A DNA stretch of 64,000 bases, from positions 19,639-83,638 of the IMG/VR virus record IMGVR_UViG_3300034374_004935; one strand, given 5' to 3'. Source of the stretch: a virus. This document shows, one piece after another, positions 49,301-60,000 of this stretch. The notes under the pieces are model-generated. The model was not told where the DNA came from. It worked only from the letters and a program-made list of their open reading frames with translations, and ran no database searches. The number at the start of each line of letters is the position of its first letter. Positions within the stretch are counted from its first letter, which is position 1. Both the position numbers and the translations under genes were made by a program.

Positions 49301-49647
49301 GCATAATTCTTCTGATAATTATTATAGTTTTGCTTCATTCCTGCAAACTCAGGATTAGTATTAAACCATTCGTTTAAATCTTGAAGCTGTTGAGTAGCTA
49401 CTCTATAGTTACCTGATCGAGTTAAATTTTGAGAAAGTTCTTGAGTTTTTGCATCTAAATCTGCCAATAACTTTTTAGCTCTTTCATCGTCTTGACTCAT
49501 ACGTGATAAAGCGTACTTAGTTTTATCTATTTCAGATTTAGTTACATCAAACTTTTCTTTCATTTTAGACAAAGGCTCCGCAAAGGCTTCTAATCCAAGA
49601 GGCTTATATTCTGTAGTAAATGGAGTAGATAAAGGCGTTAAAGGCAT
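46366..49647 (-). CDS. Giant virion/cargo protein, 1093 aa
   Basis: Starts MPLTPLSTPFTTEYKPLGLEA, then a helical, Lys/Glu/Gln-rich region (about 25-330) predicted as coiled coil (KMKEKFDVTKSEIDKTKYAL). The middle has further coiled-coil segments (EELVQIIKDQAGDLNLSDED). The C-terminal 300 residues are beta-rich. The length, one-base overlaps with both neighbours and lack of known enzyme motifs fit a crAss-like internal (cargo) virion protein. Family function unknown. Confidence 0.65.
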   Translation of the reverse strand: MPLTPLSTPFTTEYKPLGLEAFAEPLSKMKEKFDVTKSEIDKTKYALSRMSQDDERAKKLLADLDAKTQELSQNLTRSGNYRVATQQLQDLNEWFNTNPEFAGMKQNYNNYQKNYALMQKKLEKREITQDDFETWDYYVRNKFSGTNYDPTTGNYSTGNFTPKSENREKEIEDLVLKIAAMEEDQQVNAIMGINSAVDAGEIRQQLTKYRTKEDAARSIRNFITTGERFKNWKQEDAQMKFFELNDRTKKAALQGLTEDKDPYQFSRNVLIESLPELEELHDQVTKVIANPNATSEDIAKAKEIQAEAEEKMADIQTMLENNDVEAIEQEAAGIYVADKLGYFDKIALAGADIVDFINEGAISSSGSGRKSTKIKEANEVGDIATQLNPVNVMKETPLAGGTSPFNAEENIQLEPVEYTISATGADGETYEKVVEIEPSSSIGAMYQKNVDVLTPFVGGVSKYTTGDGTVSYAQTSDYILTVHAENEALSKTTLGFEQMYDQRIATLTDDINAYKVELLDPTLTEEQEAELEAKIKDARKEKYQATYSKVGQLKDLDFLVTEYINDKSEEELVQIIKDQAGDLNLSDEDIIKDITKLKEDFEANTVSSPKFLDKELNSLIGTRKQEKNELVKNLDNEFKDLMDEAARQFMGKETSELTEAEQEQLELYVSGRMDQQEEGYENIPEEVKAERQRIFERLNAIDGEMDSALDMVDNVFSPGELLLNKIYKEYRKSKTLGSEQFYQIPQIIVDKGADKFSSGQFKALVDDGMVARGSRNSRVIWDPSTRQSIAMDPGGLKHSYTLDAYRTDTPRFAGVDQNGNVIMAFYRKSALTDQNQNLKDWQSYIDKGIQPLAETTQKRLEAYEAGEDVRVKFSKQELEAMQKNNPEVLYLSSEGLDYKPIETVTENFVDYIESANAIANPDNRIEFIEKQRANYAPFYMASNPKAAREYNQFANTLQYRANNGIESSISQGATKPAQSPPYTDAQGREVQKEYQATFQTTADKEILVQYTEVIRDANNYDNIISTDELPALTISNQVNLPTALAKLDLTFGTGADLNLTYTAKGGRRQPLVLAFMVDSDVYRDPRRMQNIIK

Positions 49648-52600
49648 TACTTTTTCTTTTTATTTTTATTTCTATTCTTTAACATCTCTGCAAATTGATC
49701 TGCTAAAGTTTTATATTCTACTGAACCAATGCCTTCACCTGCCATTGTAGCATAGTAAGCTGCTAATTCATTTGCTTGATTTGCTTCTACCATTTGTTTA
49801 GTTTGTTCAGCAGATGCTTGTAAAGATTTTCTTTTAGCTTCATCAAAAGTAAGCATCAATTGTTTCTTTATTCTCTCAAGCTTTTGCTTTTCTGCTTTAT
49901 TCAATTTCTCTGCTTCAAATTGTAGTTTAGCATTAATAGTGTCTACTTGCTGAATAGCTTGTGCTTCTAATTGAGCTCCTTTTTGCGCAGCTACTTGTAA
50001 ATTACCTGGGTTTCTTCCAAACTTTCTTAAGTCTTTTCTTAAACCTGCAGTAGATCTTCTAATAGCATTAACAGATTCTGTGTAATCTAATTTAGGAGCC
50101 TTAGTGGCTACAAACTCAGGTTCATATTTAGGATCGTATTTAGAAAATAATCCTGAATATAAGTTAGCTGCAATAGGCAATGCTTTAGCTGCAGCTTGCA
50201 TAGGAGTTTCTTTAAATTTAAAATCTCTATTAACATCTTCTTGATCGACATCTACATTTATTTCATTCTCTCCTTGAAAGAAATCTGCAATACTTGTAGG
50301 TTGCATATTATATGCATAATTAAAAGGTAATGTTGCTTGAGCAGGAGAACCAAATTGATTAGCAGGCATTAATGGTAGAGGCTCTATATTCATAGGATCA
50401 GTTGGATTAGTTAAACTTCCTCCCATTGGTTTTTGAGCAGCTTCTATTGCTTCATCGCTTGGGTAATCTTTATCTCCTGGTTTAGCAGGACGATAATTTT
50501 TTCCCATTCTTTCTTTCTTAGCTCGTATATTAGCCCAAAGACCTCCGCCATTTTTAAGATAGTTAGATCCCATACGACCTCCTGTTCCAAAAGGTAATTC
50601 TGGAGCTCCCATATCTATATCTGCCCAATTACCATACCCCATACCTTCACCAACTAGTCCTGTAGTGTCTGTTACAGTATCCGTTATAGCATCAGGAGCA
50701 ACTTCAGTAACAGTTGCTGCAGTATCTGCTGCTTCTCCAGGATTTATAAATTGACTTGCCATTCCTGCAGTTTGATTCCATACATTTTGAAATGTTTGAG
50801 CATTTTGTAAAGATTCATCATTTGCTCTAGCTTCCATTGCAGCTTTAACTTTTTTATGATCAGGATGATTTTTGTCAGCAAGAATTGCTTGTTTTTTTGC
50901 CATCTCTGCTTCTTTATCTTTTTTTGTTGCCTGATCTCCTATAGTTTGTATAAATTGTTCTGCACCAGGTACAAAAGTTCCTGCTGCTCCAGAACCTGCA
51001 TCAAAAGCAGCGTCTTTTAAAGTATATGCAGTATCAGTAGCTTTTGCTTCTCCTGCTCCTTTTAAAACATTTGCTCCTGCTTCTGCAACAGGAGCTACAA
51101 TTTGTCCTACTACAGGAATATATTTAGCAAAATCTGCAGCAGTATCTAAAATAGTTCCTGCAGTTTGCATACCTGCTCCATATTTATGTTGAACACCTGG
51201 TACGCTCATACGACCTCCGTAAGCATGCATCTTACCTCCACATCCGTAACATAATTTTCCTCCTCCTCTTCTCATTTGATCTTCTCCAAATCTACCTACC
51301 CATTTACTTTTATCTGGTACTCCAAGAAAAAGATTACTTAAAGCTCTAAGATTATTTCCTTGTGCATCTTGTGTTGCTCTAGGGTGTTTTACAGCAAAAC
51401 GCATATTACCACTATTTCTTATTCTATCGTTTTTTGGTCTAAACACATTAAGAGCTCTATTCATATGTGTATATCTACGACCTGCTGTATTTGGTTTTTG
51501 TCTAAAAGCTTTTATATTTTCTCGTTTGTCTACGAAATCATCTTTTACTTTTCCTACAAAATCTTTAAATTTTCTTGTACGTTCTTTATCAGGAAATTCT
51601 CCAATTCCTGTTCCGCCACCATAAGCAGGATCTGTGCTAGTACCAACAGCTCCTAAATTACTTATCATATTTTGACGAATATCTTGCATTATTCTATCAT
51701 CTTCAAAACCTGCTTCTTCTGTCCAAGATAAATGAGGACTAAAATTTTGAATAGCGCTGCCTGTATCTCTAGTTTTTATAGTTGAAGTAAATCCTGTTTC
51801 TTGTCCTGGACATGGAGGTAATGGAGGATCTCCACAAGGATTTGGATTTGCATTCATCATACCTGCATTAGCCATGTTCATTCCCATAAAACCTCCTGGT
51901 GCATATGAACGTGACATATAACCTCCGCCTCCAAAAGAACTTTTTCCGTCTCCTAAATATCCACCTAACTTTTCAGCTTCTGGCCATTCATCTTTACGAG
52001 TTGGACGATAAGGTTGCGGTGAATCCCACCATTTTAGATAGTCTTTAAATAAAGATTTTTCTCCTGCTAATGGTTCTCCTGTTACTAAAGCAGTTGGATT
52101 ATCAAATGCTAAATCTATATCATTTAACCTTTCTACATGATCTTTATAAGGTCCTTCATATATTTTTTGTCTTCTAGCTTCTTCTTCAGTCATAGGATAT
52201 ACTGGTCTTTTATAACCTAAACCAATGCTGTGTCTAGGATAAGGTCCTCCTAAATTACCTCCGTTATCATAATTTTTTACATACTCTTGTGCAGCTGCAT
52301 CAGACATATGAGATTTTGCTCTAGATAATAATACTGATTTAGGTATCTTACCTCCGCTTCTCATCATACCTTCTTGTTGGCCCATAGCCATATCTTGTTG
52401 CTGCTGCATCATAGCCATTTCTTCTGGAGATGGTTGTCCTTGTTCCGCCATCATTTGTTGTTCCATCATAGCTTGCTCATCCATAGGAGCTTCTTGCATT
52501 TGTCCTCCCATTGCTGGATCACCTTGAGATTGTCCTTGTCCCATCATAGCAGGAAGAACAGTAGGGTCTAATGCATCTATTTCTGCTAGTCTTTCTTCTA

Positions 52601-53033
52601 TTTCTTTTTGCTTGAAAGCTTCTTGAGCTTCCATAAGATTCATTAAGTCTGCATCGTTAGCAGCTTCTTCTATTTTATCTCCTTCTCTTCTAGATTTTTT
52701 ACGTCCAGCTAGTTTAGAAGCGTCTGCAAAAGTTTTACCTACCATCTTTGAATTAAGGTTAAAAGCTTTTGCTAATTCTTTATCTATTTTAAGAGTATCA
52801 GAAAAAATATAATTCTCAGCATTGAATTTAGTTTCTCCCTCTTCTACTAGATTCATTTGCCCTTGTTCATTCATACCTTGAGGAATTCCGCCTAAACCAT
52901 TTTCTTCATGGCGGCCTCCTTCGTTAAATTCTGTTAACTGATTCATAGCGCCTCCATTACTCATACGTTTGCCGTATCTCATATTTACACTGGAGGGAAA
53001 TGCAGAATATGAATTAGGAATTCTTTTTTTCAT
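49647..53033 (-). CDS. Giant Gly/Met/Gln-rich virion protein, 1128 aa
   Basis: The N-terminus is basic, with RYGKRMSNGGAMNQL followed by GGRHEENGLGGIP. Residues about 160-230 are strikingly low in complexity (Met, Gln, Gly, Ala), and a Gly/Cys patch follows later (GGGKLCYGCGGKMHAYGGRM). Two Ala/Gly/Thr-rich hydrophobic helices lie in the middle, and the C-terminus is a Lys-rich coiled coil ending NRNKNKKKK. The Met/Gln-rich linker suggests a flexible, packaged internal protein. A promoter-like GTAACTTTA box lies 16 nt upstream of its ATG. Confidence 0.65.
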   Translation of the reverse strand: MKKRIPNSYSAFPSSVNMRYGKRMSNGGAMNQLTEFNEGGRHEENGLGGIPQGMNEQGQMNLVEEGETKFNAENYIFSDTLKIDKELAKAFNLNSKMVGKTFADASKLAGRKKSRREGDKIEEAANDADLMNLMEAQEAFKQKEIEERLAEIDALDPTVLPAMMGQGQSQGDPAMGGQMQEAPMDEQAMMEQQMMAEQGQPSPEEMAMMQQQQDMAMGQQEGMMRSGGKIPKSVLLSRAKSHMSDAAAQEYVKNYDNGGNLGGPYPRHSIGLGYKRPVYPMTEEEARRQKIYEGPYKDHVERLNDIDLAFDNPTALVTGEPLAGEKSLFKDYLKWWDSPQPYRPTRKDEWPEAEKLGGYLGDGKSSFGGGGYMSRSYAPGGFMGMNMANAGMMNANPNPCGDPPLPPCPGQETGFTSTIKTRDTGSAIQNFSPHLSWTEEAGFEDDRIMQDIRQNMISNLGAVGTSTDPAYGGGTGIGEFPDKERTRKFKDFVGKVKDDFVDKRENIKAFRQKPNTAGRRYTHMNRALNVFRPKNDRIRNSGNMRFAVKHPRATQDAQGNNLRALSNLFLGVPDKSKWVGRFGEDQMRRGGGKLCYGCGGKMHAYGGRMSVPGVQHKYGAGMQTAGTILDTAADFAKYIPVVGQIVAPVAEAGANVLKGAGEAKATDTAYTLKDAAFDAGSGAAGTFVPGAEQFIQTIGDQATKKDKEAEMAKKQAILADKNHPDHKKVKAAMEARANDESLQNAQTFQNVWNQTAGMASQFINPGEAADTAATVTEVAPDAITDTVTDTTGLVGEGMGYGNWADIDMGAPELPFGTGGRMGSNYLKNGGGLWANIRAKKERMGKNYRPAKPGDKDYPSDEAIEAAQKPMGGSLTNPTDPMNIEPLPLMPANQFGSPAQATLPFNYAYNMQPTSIADFFQGENEINVDVDQEDVNRDFKFKETPMQAAAKALPIAANLYSGLFSKYDPKYEPEFVATKAPKLDYTESVNAIRRSTAGLRKDLRKFGRNPGNLQVAAQKGAQLEAQAIQQVDTINAKLQFEAEKLNKAEKQKLERIKKQLMLTFDEAKRKSLQASAEQTKQMVEANQANELAAYYATMAGEGIGSVEYKTLADQFAEMLKNRNKNKKKK

Positions 53034-53049
53034 TTTTCTTAAATTTTTA

Positions 53050-53058
53050 TAAAGTTAC
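53050..53058 (-). promoter_or_regulatory. Promoter-like GTAACTTTA box before the 53033 gene
   Basis: On the minus strand GTAACTTTA (53058-53050) is followed by an A/T-rich lead to the ATG at 53033. It resembles the TAACTTTG box of the RNA polymerase gene, so the two may share a late promoter signal. The whole 49-nt gap between the genes is AT-rich. Confidence 0.3.
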
Positions 53059-53082
53059 TTATTTTTAAAATAATTTACTATA

Positions 53083-55149
53083 TTATCGGTTTCTGAATAA
53101 TTTTCTTTTTGTTTTAGCAGGCTCAGTATTAATTAACTTTGTAGGTCCTACAAAAGATAATTGTCCAGGTTTTTGTAATTCAAGTCTCTGAGGAAGATTA
53201 GCTTTTTTATAAGCTTCATATTGTTTTATTGGTGAGCTATCTTCTTCTAAACTTTTTAATTCTTCTTGTAATTTAGGTAAATTTCTTAAATACCTAAAAG
53301 CTGTCGATTGTTCAGGATCATATGTCCAAGGTCCTCGTTTTACTCCTTTATACCATTCAGAAGCATACCCTGCTTGAAAGTCATCATAGTTTTCCTGTTC
53401 TTCAGGAGTTATAGCAATTACATTATGATAAGTGCCTCCTGTAGGATAACCCATTCTCATCATGTCTCCTGGTTGTAGTTTAGCATCTTCTCCTAAATTT
53501 TCTATAGGATATAATCCCATACCTGCTAAGACATCAGGATTATCTACTGTACGGCTTCCTGTTATAACTCTCCAAGGATCTCCTGCTTGTACTCCTCTAT
53601 AATCTTGAGCAGCAGTTGCTCCTGCTTTACGACCAATTGCACAAGCAACTCCTTGACAAGAGTAAGGTATCATAGGTTCGCCTGTCTCTGGGTCGTTTAA
53701 TTTATGGAACCAAGAAGTTTCATCAGCCATAAAAGGTATACCTAAATACTCGTAATCTTCTTCATAAGGAGTTCCTGGCTCGCTTCTTTCTCTTGCAATC
53801 TCTGCCATTTTTTGTTGAACACCTGTTACGTATTCTTCTTCTTGAACGACTTTTTCTTGTTTTGCTCGTAAGAGATCTTGGTAATTAATAGCTGATTCTT
53901 TTAGTTTTTCTCCTTCTTCTGGAGAAAGACCCATGTAATAATTTTCCATCATTTGCTCAAAAAGACCTGGTATAGGACGTATAGGCCCTATGGGTCCTCC
54001 GTTACTCTTTTTTAAACTAGGATACTTGCTATAAACTGCTTGTTTTATACCTGAAGGATTAGGAGCATGGTGTGCTAGCTTTAACGCTGATCGCCCTCTT
54101 TCAATTGTATTAATAGGATAACTACCAGCTGGTGCTCCACCTGACGGTCCTGCAAAAGACTTTACATTAGGATATTTACCTACATTAGAACCTCCTGCTC
54201 TTTTCTTAGAAGCCCCAAATAGTTGCCCTTGACCGAACATAGACCCTTGTCCAAATGTAGGAGTATTAGAACTAGTCACAGGAGTAGCTAAATATTTTTC
54301 TAACTGTGCTTGTCGTTTTAATGCGGTTGCTTGTTTTTCTGCTTCTGCTTCTGCTTGTTCTTCACTAGGAACAAAAGTTTTAGCATCTGCTACATTATTT
54401 TCAGAAATGTAATTTCTTTTAATTGAAGTTGTATCTATATCTCCAAAAAGATCTTTAGGTTTAACTTGTTTAGAAGCAGCCATTTGTGACATAAAGGGAT
54501 ACATATTTCCTGTAGGAGTTTGACTAGCTGTTTCGTATTGTTGTAGTTCTTTTACGTAATCCTCTCCTGCATCATAAGCATCTTGTTCTTTTATCCAACC
54601 ATTTATATTTTCCTGATTGCCTCCTCTTTTTAACCTAGGTCTAATAGTAGACTTAACCATTTTACTTAGTTTGCTTACATAATTAGCATCTTCTGCATAA
54701 CCTGCAGCTTTAACTCTTGCAAAATGTTCTTCGGCATTTTTAGCTTTTAATACTCCTGCCTTTGCATATCTAGGATTTACATCAGGTAAAAAAAATTCTA
54801 CTTGAGCTTTAATACCTTCAAGAGGAGTTTTAAATTTTCTATAATGATATGTTTTACCTGTAAAAGGATCATTTTCTACAGTTTCTATTTCTCCTTTCCA
54901 AGCTTTACCTGCAGTTAATCCTCCAAAGTTATTTGTTCTTTCTGCTAAAGGAGATGCTCCCCAATTACTTTCTAAAATAATTTGAGTAGTAATACCTTCT
55001 GCATTTAAATCCATTCCTTCAGGAATTCTTCCAGATTGTTTTAATCTTGCAATATGAGCAATTACTTCATTATAAACTAAAGCTAGTCTATCATTTTTAT
55101 CAAGACTACTTAATTTAGGAGGATCCGTTAAATTAGTATACTCAACCAT
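53083..55149 (-). CDS. Virion peptidoglycan hydrolase: glucosaminidase plus Cys/His peptidase
   Basis: 688 aa with two catalytic modules. Residues about 20-165 are a GH73 glucosaminidase/FlgJ-like domain: TTQIILESNWGASPL with catalytic Glu60, RTNNFGGL and the later YRKFKTPLEGIKAQVEFF. A Gln/Lys/Gly-rich linker spans about 190-400. Residues 465-640 resemble a CHAP/NlpC-type peptidase: SCQGVACAIG (Cys498, Cys503), KLQPGDMMRMG, and THNV-like TYHNVIAI (His575). This pair would cut both sugar and peptide bonds of the cell wall. It is among the virion genes, so a role in wall penetration during DNA entry is likely. Confidence 0.75.
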   Translation of the reverse strand: MVEYTNLTDPPKLSSLDKNDRLALVYNEVIAHIARLKQSGRIPEGMDLNAEGITTQIILESNWGASPLAERTNNFGGLTAGKAWKGEIETVENDPFTGKTYHYRKFKTPLEGIKAQVEFFLPDVNPRYAKAGVLKAKNAEEHFARVKAAGYAEDANYVSKLSKMVKSTIRPRLKRGGNQENINGWIKEQDAYDAGEDYVKELQQYETASQTPTGNMYPFMSQMAASKQVKPKDLFGDIDTTSIKRNYISENNVADAKTFVPSEEQAEAEAEKQATALKRQAQLEKYLATPVTSSNTPTFGQGSMFGQGQLFGASKKRAGGSNVGKYPNVKSFAGPSGGAPAGSYPINTIERGRSALKLAHHAPNPSGIKQAVYSKYPSLKKSNGGPIGPIRPIPGLFEQMMENYYMGLSPEEGEKLKESAINYQDLLRAKQEKVVQEEEYVTGVQQKMAEIARERSEPGTPYEEDYEYLGIPFMADETSWFHKLNDPETGEPMIPYSCQGVACAIGRKAGATAAQDYRGVQAGDPWRVITGSRTVDNPDVLAGMGLYPIENLGEDAKLQPGDMMRMGYPTGGTYHNVIAITPEEQENYDDFQAGYASEWYKGVKRGPWTYDPEQSTAFRYLRNLPKLQEELKSLEEDSSPIKQYEAYKKANLPQRLELQKPGQLSFVGPTKLINTEPAKTKRKLFRNR

Positions 55150-55152
55150 ATC

Positions 55153-57027
55153 TTATTCATTTGTATCATTTAGTAAATCCCATCCAGACATAAAGACTCC
55201 TTTTCTCGCTGCTTCATATAATTTAGGATCAATATTTAATTCTTGATTTTGATCTTCATTTCTTATTCCTGATGCCTTAACAACTTTAGTTCCTTTTCCA
55301 AAAGGTTTAGCAAATCTTTGAGCTCCTGCATATATAGGTTCTACAGCTGCTTCTGTTTCTTTAGCTAATATTCTCCATTGTGCAGGTAAATCTTTAACAG
55401 GATTATAATTTATATTAAATTGTTCTGTTCCTTTTGGAGCAGGGAAAGCTAATTTTGAAGGTAAAACGTATTCATGTCTAGAAGCAGGAGCACCTTTTAA
55501 TGCATGTTGCATTCCAGGATTATTTGTATATAGAGGATCTTTCCAATAGCTATGAGGTTTATTTACTAAACTCCATATTTCTTCTCTAGTAGGAATTATT
55601 TTAGATTTTGATTTAATAGGATACTGTTTAATATAAGCTTGCATTGCAGGATTGTCTGCAGAGCTTATACTTCTGCCTATAGCTGTAGTATAATCAAAAG
55701 GTATAGTCTTTCCGCTAGCAGCAGCTTTCTGCATTTCAGAAACATTATAAGGTTTTAAAGAAGCTTTAGTTCCTGTAACTTGTTTAAATAAAGGACTTTC
55801 TTTGTAATACTTTATTAAATCAGGATTCTTAGTAGACATATACCATCTACCTTCAAGTGGATCAATAGTCCTTGGAGAAGTAGAAGGAATATTTATTGCA
55901 GGCTTATCAAATCTATATAAAGTCTGACTTTTAAGCATGTCACTTATTTTAGCTTCTCCTTTCCTTACATTTTGAAGACCTGTTTTAAAGTCTTTAATTT
56001 GAGGAAGATTTTTAACAGCTCTAGCAGCGCCTGATCCTCTAGTTGCAAGCCATTTTGCTGCAGTAATACCAGTAGGCGCTCCTCCTAATATTGCAAATCC
56101 TGTATCTCCTACTGCTCCTGCAATGTTAGAAGCTGTAGGATTTTGGTAAGCTTTTCTTAAACTTTTTCTTGTATCGGAATCACTTCTACCTAATTCACTT
56201 GCCATATGATGAGCTCCATAAAATTCTAAAGCTGTTAATGGTGTTAACCATGAGGGAGCTCCTGAAAACATAGGAGCAGTAAGCGCTGCTTTAGTAGCTG
56301 ATCCAAGACCTGGTACAGAAAGAGATCCTGCTGCTGGAGCTAATGCAGCTGCTCCACCTAACATAGGAGCGGCAAGAGCAAATTTATTTACCATACTTGT
56401 AAACTCGTCCCAATCTTTACCCCAGGCTTCTCTAGCTCCTTTTGCACTGTATACTGCATCGGGACCTCTACCTTTAGCCATGTAAGGATCAAACTCTTTA
56501 GCAAAGTTATCATAGTATGTACGAAATCTATCTGTAGAAATTTTATCATTCTTTTGTAAAGAAAGAAGACTTTGATATCCTTGAGGTGTAAAAACATCTG
56601 CTAATTTTTTATCTCCCCAAGTATCAGGATAATGTTTCTGAAGATCTTGTAAAGCTATTTCTGCTTTTACATATCTTCCTTTCTCTTCTTCTAATAAATC
56701 TTTATAAGCTTGTACATTTTGTTTTAATCCCGATATTTCACTAGTAGGGTCTTGCTTTAAAAATATTCTTCCAAAGCCTCTGTCTTCATAATATTTTTGA
56801 GCAGCTCTTTTTAATTGATCTAATTTTTGACGAAGAGTACCTTGTAATTTTCTAGATTCTGGTGCGCCATAAACAGTAGTTTCTGGTAAATCAACTTGTT
56901 GTGTTCCATCAAGATTTAAATTACCTCCATTATCATGCGCTGTAGGAGGCGCATCAGTAGTATCTCTAAAGATTTTAGTGCCTTTAGATTTATAATATAT
57001 TGGAATATATGGATACCTTTTTGCCAT
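55153..57027 (-). CDS. Virion structural protein, 624 aa, function unknown
   Basis: The N-terminus (MAKRYPYIPIYYKSKGTKIF) leads to AHDNGGNLNLDGTQQVDLPETT, a short motif style also seen in the 49647 protein (YDNGGNLGG). The centre has Ala/Gly-rich, weakly hydrophobic helices (FALAAPMLGGAAALAPAAGS). It overlaps the large tail protein gene by 1 nt and lies 4 nt after the hydrolase gene in genomic position. A virion structural or ejected protein by context; no family recognised. Confidence 0.6.
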   Translation of the reverse strand: MAKRYPYIPIYYKSKGTKIFRDTTDAPPTAHDNGGNLNLDGTQQVDLPETTVYGAPESRKLQGTLRQKLDQLKRAAQKYYEDRGFGRIFLKQDPTSEISGLKQNVQAYKDLLEEEKGRYVKAEIALQDLQKHYPDTWGDKKLADVFTPQGYQSLLSLQKNDKISTDRFRTYYDNFAKEFDPYMAKGRGPDAVYSAKGAREAWGKDWDEFTSMVNKFALAAPMLGGAAALAPAAGSLSVPGLGSATKAALTAPMFSGAPSWLTPLTALEFYGAHHMASELGRSDSDTRKSLRKAYQNPTASNIAGAVGDTGFAILGGAPTGITAAKWLATRGSGAARAVKNLPQIKDFKTGLQNVRKGEAKISDMLKSQTLYRFDKPAINIPSTSPRTIDPLEGRWYMSTKNPDLIKYYKESPLFKQVTGTKASLKPYNVSEMQKAAASGKTIPFDYTTAIGRSISSADNPAMQAYIKQYPIKSKSKIIPTREEIWSLVNKPHSYWKDPLYTNNPGMQHALKGAPASRHEYVLPSKLAFPAPKGTEQFNINYNPVKDLPAQWRILAKETEAAVEPIYAGAQRFAKPFGKGTKVVKASGIRNEDQNQELNIDPKLYEAARKGVFMSGWDLLNDTNE

Positions 57028-60000
57028 TAGAATATTTGTGGGTCATAAAAAGAAACTAATCTATTCATAATTAGTTCTTTATTATAAGTATTGTCGAAAT
57101 ATAAAGTTAATAAAAAATGTGTAGATCTAAACCTTCCTTTTTGACTAGTAGAATTAACATCTCTAGGAAGTTTAATTCTCCATTTATCAAAACGTCTTTT
57201 TATTCTTGTTAAAGATTCAGGAGTAGTTTCATAAATACTATCACTAGCTTGAGTTTCTGTAGTAATTTTAAATCCTGTAATAGTTTTAGTTCTATCTATT
57301 ACTTTGTCATCGTCACGAACTATGCTATTGAATTCTAAGAATCTAAGAACTTTATTTATATCTGCTTTAGGATTAATAACTAGTGTAAGTTCACATCCTG
57401 TTTGAGTCCCGTAAAACTCTCCCCAGTTTCCTATGTTGTGGGCCCACACGCTCACGCCCGTGTCTAATGTTGTAGTTAATAAAGTATTACCATTATTGAT
57501 CCATATTTTAGGAGTTATAGATAATCTAGTAGAGAACGTTCCTGTAAGTTCGTCAAATACTATAGATTTAAAATCAAAAAGATCAGCTAATGTAGAAGAT
57601 AAAAATGTAAAAATAATTTCATCATTAATTTCATCTACTCCAATATGAGCTCCTCTTGATAGTATAGGATTATCTCCTCCATCTTCTTTTCTTTTAAATA
57701 CTGCAGGACCTAACTCTTGTAAATAAGAATGCATTCCTTTTACTTCTGATAAAGGACTATTACTCATACCTGTTTTTGCTTGACCTAATTGAAATATTTT
57801 TCTATGAATAGCATCAAAGAAATAAATACCTCTGTCAGTTACAGCTACCGCCCATTGGTGTATAGATCCATTTTCTTTAGAAAAATATTGATGTTTACCC
57901 CAACCTTGAGATATCCCTAATTCTGTAGGAACTCCATCATCTGTTGTAGTAACCGCTTCTCTATTGATAGCATAAACTCCTGTTGCTTGATCTTGTAAGA
58001 AATAAACATTGTCTTTAAAGTTTACAATTTTATTTATAGGACCATGATCGTCTATATCATAAAAATCATTAATAGCAAACTTTGTCCAAGAATCTATATC
58101 TTCTCCATTTACTTTTACATCAGATAAAAAAGCTCGTACATCATTTGTTAATGAAGTATCAATTAAATTTTCAGGTAAAGTAAAAAATAATACTTTTTTA
58201 TTTATTGAGGAATATACTTCATTATAATTATACATTGTATATTGAGTTTCTCCTGGATTTAATAATCCATAATTTGAAAAACTATTATTATCTTCTTGTC
58301 TATAATACTCACTTTCTACTTCACTTGTTGCTATTGCTATTTTAAATTTAACACCAGTAGTAGTATTAGCTCCGTGATGTAAGCTAGCATTAACACAACT
58401 TTCTGTTACCAATAAATCTGTTCTTGTAAAAGGTTGTTCATATGTATTACTTGCTAAACCTGCATCATAAAATTCTGCATTAAATTCTACCATAGCTTTT
58501 TGTAAAGAATACATATTTATAAAAATATCTCCTCCAAAAACTATAGGACTATAACTAGTTGTAACTGATTCTGTTTTTATTATAGGAGAAGCTATTATAA
58601 AACTATTAGATTCTAATGCATTTTGCGTACTTCCTCCATATACTTCACTTTTTGGAATAATTAAATCTGCTATAGGAATAGCTTCATTTATAGTAAAATT
58701 TGCTCCTGCGTTTGTTAAAGATTGAATAGCAGGTTGTAAAGGTACGTGAGTAGTAGTACCTTGTACGAGAAAGTAATCTGTAGTAGCAGGATTTATAATA
58801 GCTGTTCCTGTTAAAGGATTATTTATATATTGTTTAGTTAATGCAGATATATTAGAACCTGCTCTAGCAAGTCCTGCTCCTGTTCCACTAGGATCATTTA
58901 ATGTAGAAGCGTTTACATAATAATTTCTCATATAGCTAGGGGTAGCAGGCATTTCTGGACTAGTTGCTCCTGAACCTCCATTGTTTGCTGTACTCCAAGA
59001 AGCTGTTTTAGTTCCTATACTTACATTCGTACTATCCCGCATATCAAAATAAGTAGCATTATCTAATCTTCTTATATTTTCTACACTGTTAAAAGTTACA
59101 GGAAGAGTTCTTCTAAACTTAACTCCTAAATCATATAATGTAGCATGATTTCCTAAATTTAATGCATCAGGTCCTGAAGAAGAAGATCTTTGGTCTTCAT
59201 AATCTCCACTAAGAACTGCGTGACTATAATGTCCTGTTATTAATAATCCAGGGTTATTTCCTAAATTAGTTCCTATATCTGAAATATTAGAATACTTATA
59301 AGAAATTTCAGGAGAATAGAAAGATAAATGTTGAGCTCTTATTGTGACATTTGGACCGCTAATAATATTTGCAAGAGGATCTTGTTCGTCTCTAAAAAAG
59401 GTTAAACTATCTTGTATTAAATTAGGACCTGTTATATTGGGACTAGCATTAAAATGATGAACTACGTTTTCATTTCCATCTACTCTAAAATCAAAATCGT
59501 TTGGTGTAGTGTTACCAGTTTCTTGATAGCCTAAAGGACTTAAAATACCTGTACATAATCTACGTTTATCTACTTCTTTTCTTTCAACTCTTACTATTTG
59601 AAATCCTGATATTTTATCTAATAAACTTTGACAAGTACTAAAGTCTACTGTAAATTTTATACCTAAATTAAAACCTGTTGCTATTTGACCAAAAAAACTT
59701 CCTACAGGAAATTCACTAGGCATTGTCGATATAGGGAAATAATTTCCTGAAAAATTAGGCGTACCGTCTGCTTCTGATATATCTGGAAATTTAATATCTC
59801 CTATGAATTCTACATAAGTAGCTTCTCCTTTTTTAGTATAAAATATAATCCCAAATCTATAAGTTTCTCCTCTTTTATATCCTCGAAGTAATCCTGAAAT
59901 ATTAGGAGAGGCGTTATTTGCAAAGCTAGGATTAGGATAAATTCCATAACCATCGTCTAAATCATGATTATTATCGTATCCATATTTTATATTTCCTCCA

